From contig NZ_JAATNG010000001.1 of the NCBI RefSeq assembly GCF_013184805.1, positions 1,550,001 through 1,614,000 on the forward strand: 64,000 bases of DNA, in the 5' to 3' direction. The translations under genes and the position numbers were made by a program. Origin of the DNA: Pseudoruegeria sp. HB172150. GTDB lineage: Bacteria > Pseudomonadota > Alphaproteobacteria > Rhodobacterales > Rhodobacteraceae. Below, one piece after another: positions 46,001 to 53,731 of the stretch (positions are counted from its first letter, which is position 1; each line of letters starts with the position of its first letter). The notes under the pieces were generated by a model. That model was not told the origin of the DNA. It saw only the letters and a list, made by a program, of their open reading frames with translations, and made no database searches.

Positions 46001-46251
46001 AAGGCGCAAAAGCGCTCTCGTTCAGGGAATCCAGCCGACGGCGCAGAAATCGTCCGCAGTGGGAGGCGAAAGGACCATACGGGCTCCTCGGCTGGCGCCA
46101 CCTGCTGACACCTTTCGTCGCACCCGTGATCGGTCGTATTGGCGATGTACATGACGTGGATCACTACCGCGACGATCCCATCGGCTTTTTCCGACGCCTG
46201 TCAGACCCGCGATACCGCCGGATCGGGCGGATCCTCTATCCCCGGGACTAG
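43018..46251 (+). CDS. Large capsule-cluster fusion: glycosyltransferase-like N-part plus HAD hydrolase
   Basis: A 1077-residue protein with at least two parts. Residues 1-370 resemble GT-B type capsule transferases; the piece YFSRHPNEPRLDREV and later SSSILEEARYFGKDVW have the look of nucleotide-sugar or phosphate transferases such as KpsS-like proteins. Residues 385-620 are a HAD phosphatase domain: DVFDTLIT with nucleophile D391 and D394, LLSDMYLPRD, the lysine in LTKRSGTLFRRL, and the acidic motif GDNQRGDQ. Residues 640-1077 follow the pattern of C-terminal regions found in HAD-containing polysaccharide proteins (FGYIALGPLLAGFSDWL, GFLTREGPVMRAAWE). It is 43 bases after the oxoamine synthase, in the same operon. 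I infer a role in making the polysaccharide or its lipid linker. Confidence 0.7.
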   Translation: MDQSTDSSGVQISGVRLCGDFLATRESEQASNLRWFGDLLERPITSALASCTVCRGLTDPLDRAALLEGAVDKRALADRHCWFDPGAVAEKSIDTICQAVGVGTLVVGYELSPMTRTVLDRAGLAWLDIWLHPVRFADDVLFGLRASDRRMQSRLSKFAIADESLWAQADILRVQNYRGFAKFESSLSPGSALFICQTARDKSVLDRNGFLNILDFRSEFSGIARNHSHVYFSRHPNEPRLDREVDAFLKSHGNVSEITAPAYHLLADPRIATVASISSSILEEARYFGKDVWRFFRPPFPLTGDDAYTTVLQDFCFSHFWAAILQDLADTRDCAPAGFVDPKNKLRHALSFYWGYRFIDKAELASMPANATIPSEPARPTLETAELVSFDVFDTLITRRYADPADVFVAIAAKASEIIGSQSTNFVDRRRAAERAATARANRAGREDPTLAEIYQSLLSCDFDDPRVAELCAMEIAEELKSVLPRPVGAKLYQKARQAGRRIVLLSDMYLPRDTVESLLKHCGYEGWDDLYLSSEYGLTKRSGTLFRRLQDDTALPVNGILHIGDNQRGDQAVPESLGIACRPLPKAIEIMRTAAPFLRKGTNRIAEANTLNGSRMIALIAQRNYDEPASDPQTDALGRDAETFGYIALGPLLAGFSDWLNRRATERDIQTLGFLTREGPVMRAAWEALFPQSAIKAKTVFASRRIVRPATIVNREQIARIFRDADPGRYRDWDEFLDVQFGVRDCSASRSGIDCDQLPDLTASIGPRASEVDHSNALSTLQQPILQHAIDARVNLRAYLDETGLSGDRAGVVDIGYAGRVQAAFSQVTGADIAGFYAAKFRTADDILGSLPSQAYLVSGVTANDRAHGICRHRHVFETLLCAPGPSFVGIRKIDGQWQGIPAADSDTPQRDAFVTAAHAGAIRFVQDFAELYDASEEIPPSVATALLEAILDDPSRNLAEWLGALEFDDAFAFPGTSTLVNSEAGASSSVWREGAKALSFRESSRRRRNRPQWEAKGPYGLLGWRHLLTPFVAPVIGRIGDVHDVDHYRDDPIGFFRRLSDPRYRRIGRILYPRD

Positions 46252-46275
46252 CCCGGAAACGCAGCCTCGGAGCCA

Positions 46276-47586
46276 CTAGATCGCATCCGTTACTGCGTAG
46301 GGTGGCGGTGCTGCTAGCCACCCGGCTAGCGCCTTTGCACCCGCAATCGCGCCGGGGCCGTCGAACGTACCTGGCACATGAAAACAGGAGCGCAGGAAAT
46401 CGCAGAAAGCATCGACTCGCTCTGCATCGGGCGCCTGAGGGTCGTTCCAGAATTCATCAAGCGGCTGTTGGTCGGTCAGCCCGGCGCTGCGATAGACGGA
46501 CCGTCCTAGTACATGCGTCGAGCACCCCGCCTGGAGCGCTGTCAGGCCGACGGTGGAATTGACCGTCACCACCCCGTCGGCCCGTGCCAGCAAACCGTTA
46601 AGGTCGCCGCCATCCAGGTAGATTACCCGCGAACCCGCCGGCTCTACTCGCGCACGCCAGTCGGTCAGACCGTTATCGAGAGGGTGGGTCTTCACTACCA
46701 GCGCGGCATTGAGGCTCGCGTTGCCCAGAAAGGATGTAACGACCCGGTCCAGAATTTCCTCTTGTGGCTCACCCGTCCCCGATTTGAACAGTTGCACATC
46801 GTGCGAAAGCTGCAGCGGAAACAGGAACAGAGGGCCGTCATGTGCCGCGACCCGTTTCAGCGCCTCACAGCGTGAACGTTGACGGGCAGACGATAACACC
46901 GATTTCAGGATCCAGCCGCTATATTCCCGGATCGGGTGAATGCCGGAATGGGAGCGGTAATGCGGATAGGTCAGCCATGAGAGTGCCAGATTGCTGGCGT
47001 GATATGTCACATCCATGGCCGCGTAGCGCCGGAACGACCCCTTCCAGCGCGGCAGCGTTCCCACCTGTGCGATGTTGCCAGCTGCGAGGAAACGGGCGGG
47101 TATCGTCGATGCGCCTCCCATCCCGTCAGGCTCGATCAGAATTAAGTCGGGCCGCAGGTAGCCATGCTCGACGATCCAGATCCGGACATTCATCCGGTGC
47201 GTGGTAATCTCCTCAATGGCGGCGGCATGCGGCGTGCGCCCGTCTCCGAGCATGATGACATCCGTCACGCCAAGGGACACTGCAGTCTCCCGGAACCAGG
47301 CCCCAAACGCCTCGGCACGCCCGCGATAAGACAGGTAGCGGCCCGCCCGACCGTTCCAGAAGATACGCTCGCCAGGGCAAAAGCCGACTTTACTGACGTC
47401 TCCGCCGCGCGCCCGCAGAGCGAACCCGAGATGTAAGAAAAAGCGTGACGAAGGACCCTGCAGGAGCAGGAATCGCCGGCCCTCTAGGCTATCTGGGCTA
47501 GCGCCCTGCTGCACAATTGCAGCCGTTCCTTCGTGCGCCTGATTCTGCATCGTCAGTTGCTTGAGATTGCCTGCAGGGTCCATCAT
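46276..47586 (-). CDS. KpsS/KpsC-type capsule polysaccharide protein (leftward copy)
   Basis: A 436-residue cytosolic protein of the capsule polysaccharide synthesis family that contains the Kdo-transferases KpsS and KpsC. Features are FLLLQGPSSRFFLHLG near the N-terminus, SYRGRAEAFGAW, IVEHGYLRPDLILIEPDG, LFLFPLQLSHDVQL and VKTHPLDNGLTDW followed by VVTVNSTVGLTALQAG near the C-terminus. It is a paralog of the next gene, sharing most of these motifs. It is read leftward, against the flow of the rest of the operon, and starts two bases from the start of its paralog, head to head. It may begin at 47550 instead. It presumably builds a linker between the lipid and the polysaccharide. Confidence 0.85.
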   Translation of the reverse strand: MMDPAGNLKQLTMQNQAHEGTAAIVQQGASPDSLEGRRFLLLQGPSSRFFLHLGFALRARGGDVSKVGFCPGERIFWNGRAGRYLSYRGRAEAFGAWFRETAVSLGVTDVIMLGDGRTPHAAAIEEITTHRMNVRIWIVEHGYLRPDLILIEPDGMGGASTIPARFLAAGNIAQVGTLPRWKGSFRRYAAMDVTYHASNLALSWLTYPHYRSHSGIHPIREYSGWILKSVLSSARQRSRCEALKRVAAHDGPLFLFPLQLSHDVQLFKSGTGEPQEEILDRVVTSFLGNASLNAALVVKTHPLDNGLTDWRARVEPAGSRVIYLDGGDLNGLLARADGVVTVNSTVGLTALQAGCSTHVLGRSVYRSAGLTDQQPLDEFWNDPQAPDAERVDAFCDFLRSCFHVPGTFDGPGAIAGAKALAGWLAAPPPYAVTDAI

Positions 47587-47588
47587 AA

Positions 47589-48875
47589 GTGGAAAAAATC
47601 CGCCTTGAAGTGGAAATCGAGCACGTGAGCCAGGCAGAGCCCAATCAAGCCCAAGACAGACGTTGCATCCTGATGCTCCAGGGGCACCCGTCGCCCTTCT
47701 GGGGTCTTCTCGCTGATGGGCTGGTGGCAGACGGTCACCGTGTGCTCAAGGTCAACTTGTGCTTTGCCGACCTGGTTTACTGGGGGCGGCGTCCGGCCGT
47801 TTCTTACCGGGGGCGCTACAGCAAATGGGCTGGTTGGCTCCGGGCCTACCTGCAAAAGGAAGGCGTCACCGACATTCTCTACTACGCGGACCGGCTGCCC
47901 TATCATGCAGATGCGCTCGAGGTGGGCAAAGAGCTTGATATACGCTGCTGGGCCATCGAACACGGATACCTGAGACCGGACTGGCTGACCATGGAACCTG
48001 AAGCCATGGGCGCGCTGTCGACCTTTCCAAAGGACATGGCGGCCATAGAGCGGCTCTCCGAAGGTGTAGAACCGCCGGACATGGTGAACCGCTATTCTTA
48101 TCCGTTTTCGGTCGAAGCGTTTCACGAGGTTACTTTCGGGTTGTTGCAAGCCTACGGCCGGCCATTCTATCCTCTCTACTACTCCGACAAGATCTACTGG
48201 CCAGCGGTCGACTACATAGGCTGGTTAGGAGAACTGGCTTTCGAGCGGCGCAGAAAGCGTGAGGCCGAGCGGCTCGAACAATGGGCGGTCAGCGGAGAGG
48301 TATCCTATAACCTCATCGCGATGCAAATTCAGGCCGACTACCAGATCCGGGCCTCCTCGAAGTACACACATCTTCTGGAATTTCTCGAAGAGGTTTTTGC
48401 CTCTTTTTCACGCCACGCGCCTTCGGACCGACATCTCTTCATCAAGCTGCATCCTCTGGACAACGGTCTGGAACGCTGGTTCTCGAAGACGGCGCGCATC
48501 GCCGAGCGCTTCGGCCTTGGTGATCGGGTTCACGTAATGAAAGGTGGCGATCTCACGATACTCCTGCGCAGGTCCAAAGGTGTTGTCCTCGTGAATTCGA
48601 CCGTTGGCCTGCATGCACTCAGGCATAACGTACCCACATATGTGGCCGGGGCGGCCGTCTTCGACGTCGCGGGCCTGACCCATCAAGGCGACCTGAATAC
48701 CTTTTGGATCCACCCAGACGCAGTCGATACCAAATGTTTCGACGCCTTCCAGCGCGCGATTACCCGAATTCAGATCAAGGGGTCCTTTTACAACCCAGAG
48801 GGCCGGGAGGTGGCGATAAAGGAGATCCGCAAGCGTCTTTCGGTGGACGATCCTCAGGCGTTTTCGATGATGTAG
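47589..48875 (+). CDS. KpsS/KpsC-type capsule polysaccharide protein (rightward copy)
   Basis: A 428-residue paralog of the gene at 46276-47586, with matching motifs: ILMLQGHPSPFWGLLADG, SYRGRYSKWAGWLR, AIEHGYLRPDWLTMEPE, AMQIQADYQIR, IKLHPLDNGLERW and VVLVNSTVGLHALRHNVP. The start is a GTG with AGGG nine bases upstream. The second base pair of motifs, a GxL-P and a late STVGL box, are those that mark this family. Its 3' end overlaps the convergent kpsM gene by 22 bases. Having two members of the family fits the KpsS-KpsC division of labour, in which one adds the first Kdo and the other extends the linker. Confidence 0.85.
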   Translation: MEKIRLEVEIEHVSQAEPNQAQDRRCILMLQGHPSPFWGLLADGLVADGHRVLKVNLCFADLVYWGRRPAVSYRGRYSKWAGWLRAYLQKEGVTDILYYADRLPYHADALEVGKELDIRCWAIEHGYLRPDWLTMEPEAMGALSTFPKDMAAIERLSEGVEPPDMVNRYSYPFSVEAFHEVTFGLLQAYGRPFYPLYYSDKIYWPAVDYIGWLGELAFERRRKREAERLEQWAVSGEVSYNLIAMQIQADYQIRASSKYTHLLEFLEEVFASFSRHAPSDRHLFIKLHPLDNGLERWFSKTARIAERFGLGDRVHVMKGGDLTILLRRSKGVVLVNSTVGLHALRHNVPTYVAGAAVFDVAGLTHQGDLNTFWIHPDAVDTKCFDAFQRAITRIQIKGSFYNPEGREVAIKEIRKRLSVDDPQAFSMM

Positions 48876-49651
48876 CTCTTGTGCCGGAAAATCAGCGCAC
48901 CGCCTAGCAGGTAAAAGAACACGCCCAGACCGATCGGATAGCCGAGATTTACGAATTCCCCGTCGTAGATCGGAAAAAAGGCCTTGTGCGCTTGCGCGGT
49001 CACGTGCACCAGCGGGTTCAGCAAGAGGATCGACTGCACCTGCGTCGGCATCGACTCGACGGTGTAGAAAATCCCGGAAAGCAGGAAGAGCGGGCGGCTG
49101 ACGATCGCCCAGACGTTCTTGTAAAATGGAAAGAACGTAAACAGTACCACGTTCAGAGTCCCACCGCCTAGGCCGAGTATCGAGGCGGCCAGGCAGGCCG
49201 AAATGAACTCAAGAAGCGATATCCGGATCGGTTCGGAAATCAGCATGTCGATTCCGAACAGAACCACTACTGTCACCACGATCATTGTCAGGGCCTGCAA
49301 TGCGGAGCGCGCGATGACCGCGTCCATGGGAGAGACCATGGGAAAATGCATCAACGACCGGTTGCTTGTCACAGAGGTTGAGGTAATCGAGTTGATGGTG
49401 TTGTAGAAGGAAAACGGCAGGTACCCGGCCGCGTAGAAGAGTATGAAGCTCGTGCCCAAAGGCGGCGTTCGCAGGAACTGCGAGAATGCCAGCGACAACA
49501 TGGCGATCATGCCGACTGGCTCTGCAATCGCCCAGAAATAGCCGCCCCAGGAACGGCCGTAACGTGTGATCATTTCGCGCACCATAAGTGCGGAAATCAC
49601 TCTAAGCATTTGAAAGCGTGGGATGTTCGTCTGGTCTGTCATTCGGGACAC
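48854..49651 (-). CDS. kpsM: Capsule ABC exporter permease KpsM-like
   Basis: A 265-residue ABC-2 type inner-membrane permease with about six helices that exports polysaccharide. Family features are LRVISALMVREMITRYGRSWGGYFWAI at the cytosolic N-terminus (in shorter pieces: LMVREMITRYG, GGYFWAIAEPVG) and the end LFLLSGIFYTVESMP, then NPLVHVTAQAHKAFF. An alternative start at 49642 is as good. It is on the opposite strand to its partners kpsE and kpsT and diverges from kpsE across about 100 bases, which is an unusual arrangement. Its end overlaps the end of the KpsS-type gene by 22 bases. It pairs with the ATPase at 50935-51591. Confidence 0.92.
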   Translation of the reverse strand: MSRMTDQTNIPRFQMLRVISALMVREMITRYGRSWGGYFWAIAEPVGMIAMLSLAFSQFLRTPPLGTSFILFYAAGYLPFSFYNTINSITSTSVTSNRSLMHFPMVSPMDAVIARSALQALTMIVVTVVVLFGIDMLISEPIRISLLEFISACLAASILGLGGGTLNVVLFTFFPFYKNVWAIVSRPLFLLSGIFYTVESMPTQVQSILLLNPLVHVTAQAHKAFFPIYDGEFVNLGYPIGLGVFFYLLGGALIFRHKSYIIENA

Positions 49652-49753
49652 GTGGCCGTAGGGCCGTTCAAAAGCGCGCTATTCCGTAGCGCCTCACTTG
49701 TGCTACCTGTTTCTCTGAGAGTAAACCCAAGCAGATACAAGCTAACCGGGCCC

Positions 49754-50938
49754 ATGTCGAAACCACAAGCTGTGAAATTGGCGGATACCAGCAAGCCGTC
49801 CGAACCGCCGGTAAAATTGACGCCCCCTGCGCCGAAAAAGCGCCGCAAGGTTCGTCATGTGCTGCTCGCATTGTCGTTCGTGCTCTTTGTCGTTGCGCCG
49901 GTAGTCGCGAGCGCGGTGTATCTCTACACGTTCGCGACCGATCAGTACCACTCCAAAACGGCGTTTTCTGTCCGTTCAGAGGAAATGTCGAGCCCGTTGG
50001 ATGTGATCGGCGCCTTCACCCAGACCGGCTCGAATTCCGCGCCGGACAGCGAGATCATCTATGATTTTATCCGGTCGCAGCCCCTGATCGAGGACATTGA
50101 CAAGGAACTAGACCTTCGCTCCATCTACAACATTCCCGAGAGGGACCCGGTATTTGCCCTCGGAGATGATCGCTCTATCGAGCAACTTGTCGCCTATTGG
50201 GATCGAATGGTTACCGTAGAGATAGATTCGAATTCTGGTGTCCTCGAAATCGAGACCCGGGCGTTCACGGCAGAAGATGCACAGCGGATCGCGGAGACCA
50301 TTATCGCAAAATCGGCGGATCTGGTCGAGGATCTAAGCCGGATCGCGCGTGAGGACTCGATGCGCTTCACCGTGCAGGATGTTGTGAAGGCGGAAGAGCG
50401 GCTGAAGGAGAATCGGATCCGGATTCGCGAATTCCGGAGCGAGTATCAGATCATCGATCCCGAAGCGGATGTCGAAAGCCAAGTTGGCATTATCGCTGCT
50501 TTGCAAAGCAAGCTTGCGGATTCACTGATCGATCTGGAAGTAATCCAAAGCTACTCTGTTGAAGATGACCCGCGGCTTCCCAACATCCGGCGGCGTGTCG
50601 ATGCGATTAGAAACCAGATTGCGGATGAGCGCGCGGCCGTTAGCAACCAGTCCCTGAACGGCAAATCGCTGTCGGAGGTCATCGGCGAGTACGAGGAACT
50701 CCTTGTGGACCTGGAATTCTCACAGAACGCCTACACCGCCGCGCTTGCCGCCGAGGAACAGGCACGTATCGAGGCCAATCGGCGCAGCCGTTACCTCGCG
50801 GTACACGTTCCGCCGACCAGGGCGCAGGACAGCCTGTATCCCGACCGATTCCTGCTTATCGTTGTGATCTTTGCCTGCGCATTCGCCTTCTGGGGTGTCC
50901 TGGTGATGATCTACTACAACGTTCGGGATCGGCGATGA
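49754..50938 (+). CDS. kpsE: Capsule export inner-membrane/periplasmic protein KpsE-like
   Basis: A 394-residue membrane-fusion-type protein of the polysaccharide co-polymerase family. A proline-rich, basic cytosolic tail (PAPKKRRKVRHV) leads to a first transmembrane helix (LALSFVLFVVAPVVASAVYLY) and the typical segment TFATDQYHSKTAFSVRSEE; a long periplasmic region with coiled-coil character (EERLKENRIRIREFRSEYQ) follows; a second helix (FLLIVVIFACAFAFWGVLV) is near the C-terminus. The start at 49754 is the first ATG that gives the tail; the ribosome site is weak. It overlaps kpsT (ATGA) and is divergent from kpsM. It bridges the exporter to an outer-membrane KpsD-type protein not present in this window. 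Confidence 0.9.
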   Translation: MSKPQAVKLADTSKPSEPPVKLTPPAPKKRRKVRHVLLALSFVLFVVAPVVASAVYLYTFATDQYHSKTAFSVRSEEMSSPLDVIGAFTQTGSNSAPDSEIIYDFIRSQPLIEDIDKELDLRSIYNIPERDPVFALGDDRSIEQLVAYWDRMVTVEIDSNSGVLEIETRAFTAEDAQRIAETIIAKSADLVEDLSRIAREDSMRFTVQDVVKAEERLKENRIRIREFRSEYQIIDPEADVESQVGIIAALQSKLADSLIDLEVIQSYSVEDDPRLPNIRRRVDAIRNQIADERAAVSNQSLNGKSLSEVIGEYEELLVDLEFSQNAYTAALAAEEQARIEANRRSRYLAVHVPPTRAQDSLYPDRFLLIVVIFACAFAFWGVLVMIYYNVRDRR

Positions 50939-51591
50939 TCGAATTCCACGACGTTTGGAAGGCATTTCCCTACAAGGGCGGAACGAAGCAGATAGTCACC
51001 GGTCTGACCCTGGCCTTCCCCAAAGATCGAAGTATTGCCATTATCGGTCGGAACGGCGCGGGAAAATCGACGCTTCTGAGCATGATTGCAGGCACGATTG
51101 ATCCGGATCGAGGGGAAATCGTGAAACTTGGCCGGACGAGCTGGCCAATGGGATTCAGGGGCGGCTTCCATGGCGACCTTACCGGCCGGCAAAACACACG
51201 TTTTGTGGCAAGGATCTACGGTACGAACACCGAAGAGATGGAGGCCTATGTCGAGGAGTTCGCCGAACTCGGGCGCTTCCTCGACATGCCTGTCCGCACC
51301 TATTCGTCGGGAATGAAGGCGAGGCTCGCCTTCGGCGTTAGCCTTGCCGCGCGTTTCGACTGTTACCTTGTCGACGAGATCACCGGCGTTGGCGATTCGC
51401 GGTTCCGGGCGAAATGCCGCCGCGCCTTCAAGGAGCGCGTGGCCACATCCCAGATCATCATGGTGTCGCACTCGGACAACACCTTGAGATCGTATTGCGA
51501 GTCGGCGCTGCTGCTCGAGAACGGGACTGCTACTTTCTTCGACGATCTCGAGGAAGCGTTGGAAATCTACGGGCAGGTCATGGCCCACTGA
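50935..51591 (+). CDS. kpsT: Capsule ABC exporter ATPase KpsT-like
   Basis: A 218-residue ABC ATPase of the polysaccharide-export class. Walker A is GRNGAGKST at residues 38-46, the signature is YSSGMKARLAFG (typical KpsT form) and Walker B is YLVDEITGVGD. The sequence FHDVWKAFPYKGGTKQIV, seen as FHDVWKAFPYKGG, and GFRGGFHGDLTGRQNTRFVARIYG in shorter form are family hallmarks. It overlaps kpsE by four bases and is followed 25 bases later by the P450. It powers KpsM. Confidence 0.95.
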   Translation: MIEFHDVWKAFPYKGGTKQIVTGLTLAFPKDRSIAIIGRNGAGKSTLLSMIAGTIDPDRGEIVKLGRTSWPMGFRGGFHGDLTGRQNTRFVARIYGTNTEEMEAYVEEFAELGRFLDMPVRTYSSGMKARLAFGVSLAARFDCYLVDEITGVGDSRFRAKCRRAFKERVATSQIIMVSHSDNTLRSYCESALLLENGTATFFDDLEEALEIYGQVMAH

Positions 51592-51616
51592 GACATAATC
51601 GGGCAGGTAGCGGACC

Positions 51617-53035
51617 ATGAAACTGGGGCCAAGATGGCATTCGAGAATCGAGCGGCAGGGATCGAGCTTCGTTCCTCCCTATCCGCATAGACGCACCGAT
51701 CCGGCGAACACCTTCGAGCTTGTGCGGCTGTACAGGAATAGCCTCATCTCCGTTTTCTCAAAACGGGACTACAAGCGCGATGTCATCTCCACTCGCTTCG
51801 GCCTACTCGACGTTCACACCGTCAACACGGTGGATCTGGTTAAGGAAGCACTGCACGTTCACCACGAAACGCTTCAGGCAAAGACGCCGCAGATGCGCCA
51901 TGCCCTGAAGCCGCTTCTTGGCGACGGACTGTTCGTTTCCGACCGGGAGACTTGGGCCTCTCGCCGCGCCGTGGTCAGCCCGATCATCCATGCCAGCCGG
52001 GTGAAGGACTTCGCGCCGATCATGTTGGACGTCGTCGCCGAGTGGCGTGACTCCTGGCTTGCGCTCGGCGACGGGGCAGAAGTCGACGTACTCGCCGAAA
52101 TGGCGGAACTGACCGCCGAAATCATCTCGCGCACGGTCTTCGGCCGGCGGCTTGGCCGCGAATTCACCGCAGAGATCGTGCGAGGGTTCAGCCAGTACCA
52201 AGCCCATGTCGATCAACTCGACGTCCTGTCCCTGATCCGGGCGCCGGACTGGATTCCGCGTTTCCAGAGTAGGGCGGCCCGCCGCGCGCTGCGCCGCGTA
52301 CATCGTGTCATCGACGACATCATCGAAGAGTTCGCACAGGGTCGCGGCGATGAGACTGCGGTGATCGCCCAGCTGTTCAGTTCGCGCGATGCGGAGGGCA
52401 ACAAGCTGACGCGTGAGGCTATCCGCAACGAAGCGATCGTCATCTTCATGGCTGGCCATGAAACGACCGCGAACACCCTTGCCTGGGCCTGGTACCTTTT
52501 GTCTCAGAGCGAACGCGTACGCACCAAATTCCATACCGAGATCGATGCGCTCGGCCATCTTCCGGGCTTTGCCGATGTGCGCGAGTTGATTTACACGCGT
52601 TCGATCATCGAAGAAACACTGCGTCTCTACCCGCCGGTTCCGATCCTTGGCCGTCAGGCGCTCGACGACACCCAGATCGGTGACACATTCATACGTAAGG
52701 GATCTGTCGTCATGATCTGTCCCTTCATGCTACACCGTAAACGATCTATCTACTCTCGGCCGGATTACTTTATTCCGGAACGGTTCGATGAACGTATCGC
52801 CAAGCGGCCGGAGAAATACGCGCATATCCCCTTTGCCATCGGCCCGAGGATCTGCCCCGGCCTGATGTTCGGCCTGACTGAGGCGATCATCTCGCTGGCT
52901 ACCCTAGGCCAGCAGTTCGACATAGACCTTAAACCGGGCCACGAAGTGCAACCGGTGTGCCGCCTGACACTACGACCCGGCGCGACGCTCCCAATGTTAC
53001 TAAGAAGACGGCAGGCGCAAAGGAAGGCGGCCTGA
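51617..53035 (+). CDS. Cytochrome P450 at the end of the capsule operon
   Basis: A 472-residue haem monooxygenase. The I-helix oxygen-activation motif is A279-G-H-E-T-T284, the ExxR pair is E333/R336 in EETLRLYPPVP, and the haem-binding loop is FAIGPRICPG with C413 as the iron ligand. The early part DRETWASRRAVVSPIIHASR is the usual C-helix region. There is no signal peptide or membrane anchor, so it is soluble. No ferredoxin or reductase gene is nearby. It begins 25 bases after kpsT on the same strand and is probably cotranscribed. A P450 is not part of known capsule systems; a lipid or polyketide substrate from the PKS/oxoamine synthase is the natural guess. Confidence 0.93.
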   Translation: MKLGPRWHSRIERQGSSFVPPYPHRRTDPANTFELVRLYRNSLISVFSKRDYKRDVISTRFGLLDVHTVNTVDLVKEALHVHHETLQAKTPQMRHALKPLLGDGLFVSDRETWASRRAVVSPIIHASRVKDFAPIMLDVVAEWRDSWLALGDGAEVDVLAEMAELTAEIISRTVFGRRLGREFTAEIVRGFSQYQAHVDQLDVLSLIRAPDWIPRFQSRAARRALRRVHRVIDDIIEEFAQGRGDETAVIAQLFSSRDAEGNKLTREAIRNEAIVIFMAGHETTANTLAWAWYLLSQSERVRTKFHTEIDALGHLPGFADVRELIYTRSIIEETLRLYPPVPILGRQALDDTQIGDTFIRKGSVVMICPFMLHRKRSIYSRPDYFIPERFDERIAKRPEKYAHIPFAIGPRICPGLMFGLTEAIISLATLGQQFDIDLKPGHEVQPVCRLTLRPGATLPMLLRRRQAQRKAA

Positions 53036-53125
53036 GGGAATTAGGCGCGAACCGTTTGTGTCTATATGACGCGGTACGCTCCGCCCTTTGCCCGAATTGA
53101 CGGAAATGATGGTGCTGGTGTCCGA

Positions 53126-53731
53126 TCAGTAACCCCGCAGGTACTGGCTCGACTCGTACCCGTCAGTGTAGCGTACCAGTCCGCGGCGTGCCAAAACCTC
53201 CAGCCGGGGTGCCCAACCCCAGGCGGTATCTTCTGCGGTCGCGATCCAGGTCAGGGTGCCACCCTTGCGCCACGGGTCGACGACAATGCCGTCATAGATG
53301 TCACCGCCCTTCGGGCTGATGACTGCTGTTGAATGGTCGATGCCAACCAGTTCACCGATGGCACGCAAAATGCTCAGGGTCTGGAATTTCTCTGCCAGTA
53401 GTCGCGCTTCCATGTCCTCGGCCCAATGTTTGCACAGACCGCGCGGTTTCAGGCCCAGGTTGACCTTGGTGTTATGGACCAGCGCTGGATCGGTGATCTG
53501 GTATTGGATTGCCAGTTCGTGAGTCGCCTCGTAGGAAACCCGCGCTGCCCTTGCAGCCTCGTCAGGGTCAATATCGGATCCGAGCGCAAGGATGGCTTGG
53601 GTAAGCTCGGCGATATCCGCTTCTGTCCCCGGCAAGGGTCCTTTGAACGAAACCGTTTCTCCGGGTGCTGCGCAGCCAGCCGGAAGCGCCAGCATGGACA
53701 GCAGAAAGAAGCGCCGATTTACACCAGTCAT
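53126..53731 (-). CDS. Secreted protein with transglutaminase-like Cys-His-Asp signature (right paralog)
   Basis: A 201-residue paralog of the protein at 31744-32346. The leader is VNRRFFLLSMLALPAGCAAP; the cysteine could be lipidated, although the proline at minus 3 is not standard, and the arginine pair suggests a Tat-like element. The body keeps C in GLCKHWAEDM, H in GIDHSTAVI and D in GIVVDPWR. Shared stretches include EAARAARVSY, ATHELA and KPRGLCKHWAEDME, with about 60 percent identity by eye. It faces the P450 tail to tail, with 90 bases between. The function is unknown; a role in anchoring or trimming at the cell surface is a guess. Confidence 0.65.
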   Translation of the reverse strand: MTGVNRRFFLLSMLALPAGCAAPGETVSFKGPLPGTEADIAELTQAILALGSDIDPDEAARAARVSYEATHELAIQYQITDPALVHNTKVNLGLKPRGLCKHWAEDMEARLLAEKFQTLSILRAIGELVGIDHSTAVISPKGGDIYDGIVVDPWRKGGTLTWIATAEDTAWGWAPRLEVLARRGLVRYTDGYESSQYLRGY

